Below are positions 7,173-10,184 of a stretch of DNA of 10,184 nucleotides, piece by piece. This stretch comes from Phoronis ovalis (lineage: Eukaryota; Phoronida; Phoronidae), in contig JAOXYB010066734.1 in NCBI GenBank assembly GCA_028565635.1, positions 1 to 10,184 on the forward strand, given 5' to 3'. Below the pieces are notes generated by a model that worked only from the letters and a program-made list of their open reading frames with translations, was not told where the DNA came from and did no database searches. The translations under genes were made by a program, and so were the position numbers. Within the stretch, counting starts at the first letter, position 1; the number at the start of each line of letters is the position of its first letter.

Positions 7173-8686
7173 ATACGGAAATTCTGTTAAATCATCCTAT
7201 ATAACAAACCAAAATTACAGATAAAAAATATTTAGTGTTACACAAATATATCTATTAACTTGTTATATACACTTCAATTAAAGAATTACAATCAAAATAC
7301 ATAATTATTCACAAGTCAAAAGAGGAAATGAATCAGGAAGGTATTTTCTTTCACATTTGTGTCCGTTTTCGTACATATTGTCAACCTCTATATGTAATTT
7401 CTTTCAGTAATAGTACCACAATTTATCCGTATGTACAGTAAGTGAAACACTCATCTAAACAAGTTTGAATATCATGTGTCCACATGTCATATGAGAATAT
7501 AGCAATATGGCATTAAACATAAAAATCTATAAGGCCGTTGCTCTAATGCTTATTAGTGCAATAATCTCCGAACACGATACACTAAAAAAGTTCACTACTA
7601 CATTGCTTTTACATTTTCATTGCATCATTTTGAAACAGACAATGAAATAAATTGCATAATACATAAATATTAAACTTCAAAGAATCGGTGTAATTAATTT
7701 AGGGTCAGCTCGATAAGCCGACATCCCAATAGTCCGACACCCCATGTTTTACTGTCAATTTTCACAACGTATACGAAGAACTTGCATCTCACCGTGTCAT
7801 CAGAAAGCATCCCGTATTTAGTTCAAAGGCATCTAACGAAAAAAGGATGATTTTGCTGCTACCAAGAAACAGTAAACTAGACTTTGACATATGGTTAATT
7901 ATTAGAAGTTCTTCGCTTGTGTCTACTATTGAAATGTTATGTACTAAGATTTTTAAAAATAACAAAAACAGAATAATTTTCAGAATTAGTTTATTTTTAT
8001 AGGCATTAATATAAAATCAATCCTTGATGAGATAGTCTCCACAGTGAACACCATTTCTATTAGTCAAGAATCATATGACTGCCCAAGTCCTCTCTGATCC
8101 CCACATTTACTCATGCCACTGAATGAACTATAATTAAACTATCACAAGCTGTTGATAACAAGAGTAATTGGTCATCGACTATATATACATTAATGCAACT
8201 TTTTGAAGTTGTGAAACTAATGTAGAAACATTACTTTTTATCAGTGTTTTTTCTTGCAGAACCTGTAATTTGAAATGCAAACATTCCTTTATGATATTGG
8301 TTACATCGAATTAGTTGTTTTATGTGCTTAGTTGCTTCACAATGATTCTTTTTGTTTTTTTCTAAGACTTGTTTTTAGTTATTTATTGTAACAATTAGTA
8401 TCATTATTTTTATAGTAGGTTAAAATGTGTTATCTTTCATTTTGTAATGTTATAAATTTCAGGAATAAATTTATTTTCGACTAATTAAATTTATTTTTAG
8501 TTAGCTCAGATGCGTCGTCGCCATATGTCGTCCCATATAATTTTTCATCGATTTTAATGAAGATAATAGTTAATATTGTAAGTATTACACCTTTTTAGAA
8601 ACAACAGTCTGTTAAAAATGTTACTTTTATCTTGAATACCCACTGTCACTAAGAAATATTACTACTTAAAAAGTCGTTATGAACCA
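7173..8686. other. AT-rich non-coding DNA with a short tandem duplicate
   Basis: No gene is recognised on either strand in these 1.5 kb. Two adjacent 16-bp units at 7713..7728 and 7729..7744 share 13 of 16 bases (core CCGACA-Y-CCCA) and form a small GC-richer patch. A separated inverted repeat, CGAAGAACTT (7774..7783) and AAGTTCTTCG (7906..7915), lies just after it. These may mark an old inserted element between about 7700 and 7920, but no terminal repeats or target-site duplication could be fixed. Confidence 0.4.
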
Positions 8687-9108
8687 AGCAATTCAAAGAT
8701 TTTGTCATTTAATTTCATCACTGTAGATAAGTTGCCCTTGAATATGGACTCTTCCAAATTTATAGCAGTCAACAAAGTCTGCAAGTATCTTCTTATAGGC
8801 AGTGATGTAATATAATTAGTGATGTTACATAAATTTTTTTAGTATTACAGAAATAATGTGAAAGCAAAATGAAATTAACATTATATCTTATAAACAGTAG
8901 CAATTCAAAGATTTTAATTTTATCACTGTAGATCAGTTACCCTTGAATATGGACTCTTCTAAATTTATAGCCAGTAAACAAAGTCTGAAAGTATCTGCTT
9001 ACAGGCAGTGATGTAATATAATTACTGATCTTACATAAAGTTTTTGAATATTACAGAAATAATATGAAAGCAAAATGAAATTAACAGTATATCTATCTTA
9101 CAAACAGT
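8687..9108. repeat. Two-copy tandem duplication, about 212 bp per unit
   Basis: Copy 1 (8687..8898) and copy 2 (8899..9108) both begin AGCAATTCAAAGATTTT and end near AACAGT. They share long blocks such as CCTTGAATATGGACTCTTC, GGCAGTGATGTAATATAATTA and GAAAGCAAAATGAAATTAAC. By eye roughly nine in ten positions agree, with small indels (copy 2 lacks bases early on and has extra ones near 9090). Both copies are AT-rich with no shared open frame. It looks like a segmental tandem duplication in non-coding DNA. Confidence 0.88.
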
Positions 9109-9844
9109 GATTCAACAAATGTTTACAGTAATAATGTAATATGAGATTAAAATTTCGAATTTGAAACAAATTTGCATTTCATTCTTATTCCCAGATTGTT
9201 CAAGATGGCGGAGTAATCATAGTAACATTCTGTGCCAAATATTACTGTGTAAGTTAAATATCCATGGTACAAATATTAAATCTTTGATTACCTTTAGCAT
9301 AAACAACTTGGAGCTAAAATCTCCCTTTTATAGTTTCAACACTAATGAATACACAAAGCTTAAACTTGGTCATGATTAGCTTCAAGTTCTATTACACAGT
9401 TGTTCAGATTTTTAAATTTTGCTTTACTCGGCAGTAAAAACCCTTCACTATTTAGAAGTATAATTCTGTTTTAAAAATAGAGCAAAATTTCAAAAATGTT
9501 AGACACTTTAGTTACACCAGTATTTTCTAATGGGAAACTGGACTTTTAGTATTTAATGATGTGTTTACTGATAAAATAATTACATCTGGTTGTAACTGAA
9601 GTTTGAGCATGCTGCAGATGTTTAAATACTACAATACTATAACTTCATCCACAAATGTGTGAATCAAAATAATACTCAATCATGTTTTCTCAAGAATGTA
9701 CTTCCTCTTCTTTTCATCTGCTATATTTAAATAAATAAACATTATTCCCACTTTACTATCCTGCTCAGGGTTTTAGCCAAGAATAAAAAATTACCAGTCA
9801 TTAAATTAGTATATTTAAAATTTCTTTGGCAGTCATGTATCTAA
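9109..9844. other. AT-rich non-coding DNA
   Basis: One plus-strand open frame (9161..9379) is composed mainly of AT-rich codons and shows no family resemblance, so I do not call it a gene. Nothing else stands out. Confidence 0.4.
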
Positions 9845-9949
9845 GCGGTGGCTCTGCCACCGCCCCAGGGCTGGAGGCCCGAGCAGGGGGTTTTCCAAAT
9901 GGGGGATGTGCCCCCCTTGTCATGGCCGGGGTCCAGGGGCCGCCCTGGA
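9845..9949. repeat. GC-rich run of four consecutive hairpins
   Basis: In strongly AT-rich surroundings, four inverted repeats follow each other. They are GCGGTGGC and GCCACCGC around TCT (9845..9863); GGGC and GCCC around TGGAG (9868..9880); GGGGG and CCCCC around ATGTG (9901..9915); and TCCAGGG and CCCTGGA around GCCG (9932..9949). The abrupt base-composition change suggests an inserted repeat end or a structured element. No coding frame is apparent, and I cannot name the family. Confidence 0.8.
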
Positions 9950-10184
9950 AGCCTATCTATTTTCATCCCCTTTGGTGGCTTCTCTAAGGTTTTTCCTCAG
10001 GTTTACATGTATTAAAAAGAAAATAGTTTGGATGAACATTTTCTTTAGGACACTAAATGGAAGCTCACAAATTCATTTCTGAGAATAAAGTAAAATGTAG
10101 AGAGAAAACAATAAAGAATTTTTTGAGAACCAACACCCAGAATATGTTTTTTATTCTGGTGCCCACCACTAAGAAATTCCAATG
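9950..10184. other. Non-coding end of window with small inverted repeat
   Basis: AT-rich sequence without a recognised gene. CCAGAAT (10137..10143) and ATTCTGG (10153..10159) form a small hairpin around nine bases. The window ends here, so larger features may be cut. Confidence 0.4.

Noticed and set aside
5499-9108. Tandem repeats as a CRISPR array
   Set aside because: Units are 212 to 471 bp with related interiors, not short identical repeats with unique spacers, and the DNA is eukaryotic.
9161-9379. 72-residue plus-strand open frame preceded by an acceptor-like TTATTCCCAG
   Set aside because: Composition is AT-rich, no domain is visible, and a lone acceptor-like string is expected by chance.

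Overview
This looks like nuclear DNA from an animal, most plausibly a marine invertebrate and perhaps a bivalve mollusc. The window is AT-rich and gene-poor, with a GT-AG intron, a Patched-related multi-membrane protein gene and many short hairpin and tandem repeats. The lineage is inferred from gene family and repeat style only; no species marker is visible. There are no bacterial operons, and I recognise no rRNA, tRNA or CRISPR array.

The only substantial gene is on the minus strand (3835 down to 1391). It encodes the C-terminal part, about 530 codons, of a Patched-domain (PTCHD/PTR-like, RND superfamily) membrane protein. Two exons are joined by an 850-bp intron (3458..2609) whose GT and AG ends agree in phase. 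The coding sequence is well conserved but is broken by nine reading-frame changes. No in-frame stop is visible that a frame change does not explain. This is either a young pseudogene or a sound gene read through an indel-rich assembly. N-terminal exons (first membrane helix, first extracellular loop) were not found.

A second, clearly decayed coding relic lies on the plus strand at 4832..5065. It resembles the RING finger of a TRIM-type E3 ligase, with CPIC, CGH and CPLC motifs, but two zinc-binding cysteines are replaced and a stop interrupts the domain.

The rest is repeats and non-coding DNA. Positions 85..390 hold about eight copies of a TTTTTACC-N-TGGGGTAT motif, and 664..934 hold about six copies in the opposite orientation. 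Positions 4476..4642 hold a GC palindrome followed by a degenerate 35-40 bp periodic repeat. Positions 5499..6600 hold 2.5 tandem copies of a 422-471 bp unit, each full copy with two palindromic cores. Strong hairpins lie at 6610..6641 and 7135..7172. A 212-bp tandem duplication occupies 8687..9108, and a GC-rich run of four consecutive hairpins occupies 9845..9949. I see no gene in 6650..7130, 7173..8686, 9109..9844 or after 9950.
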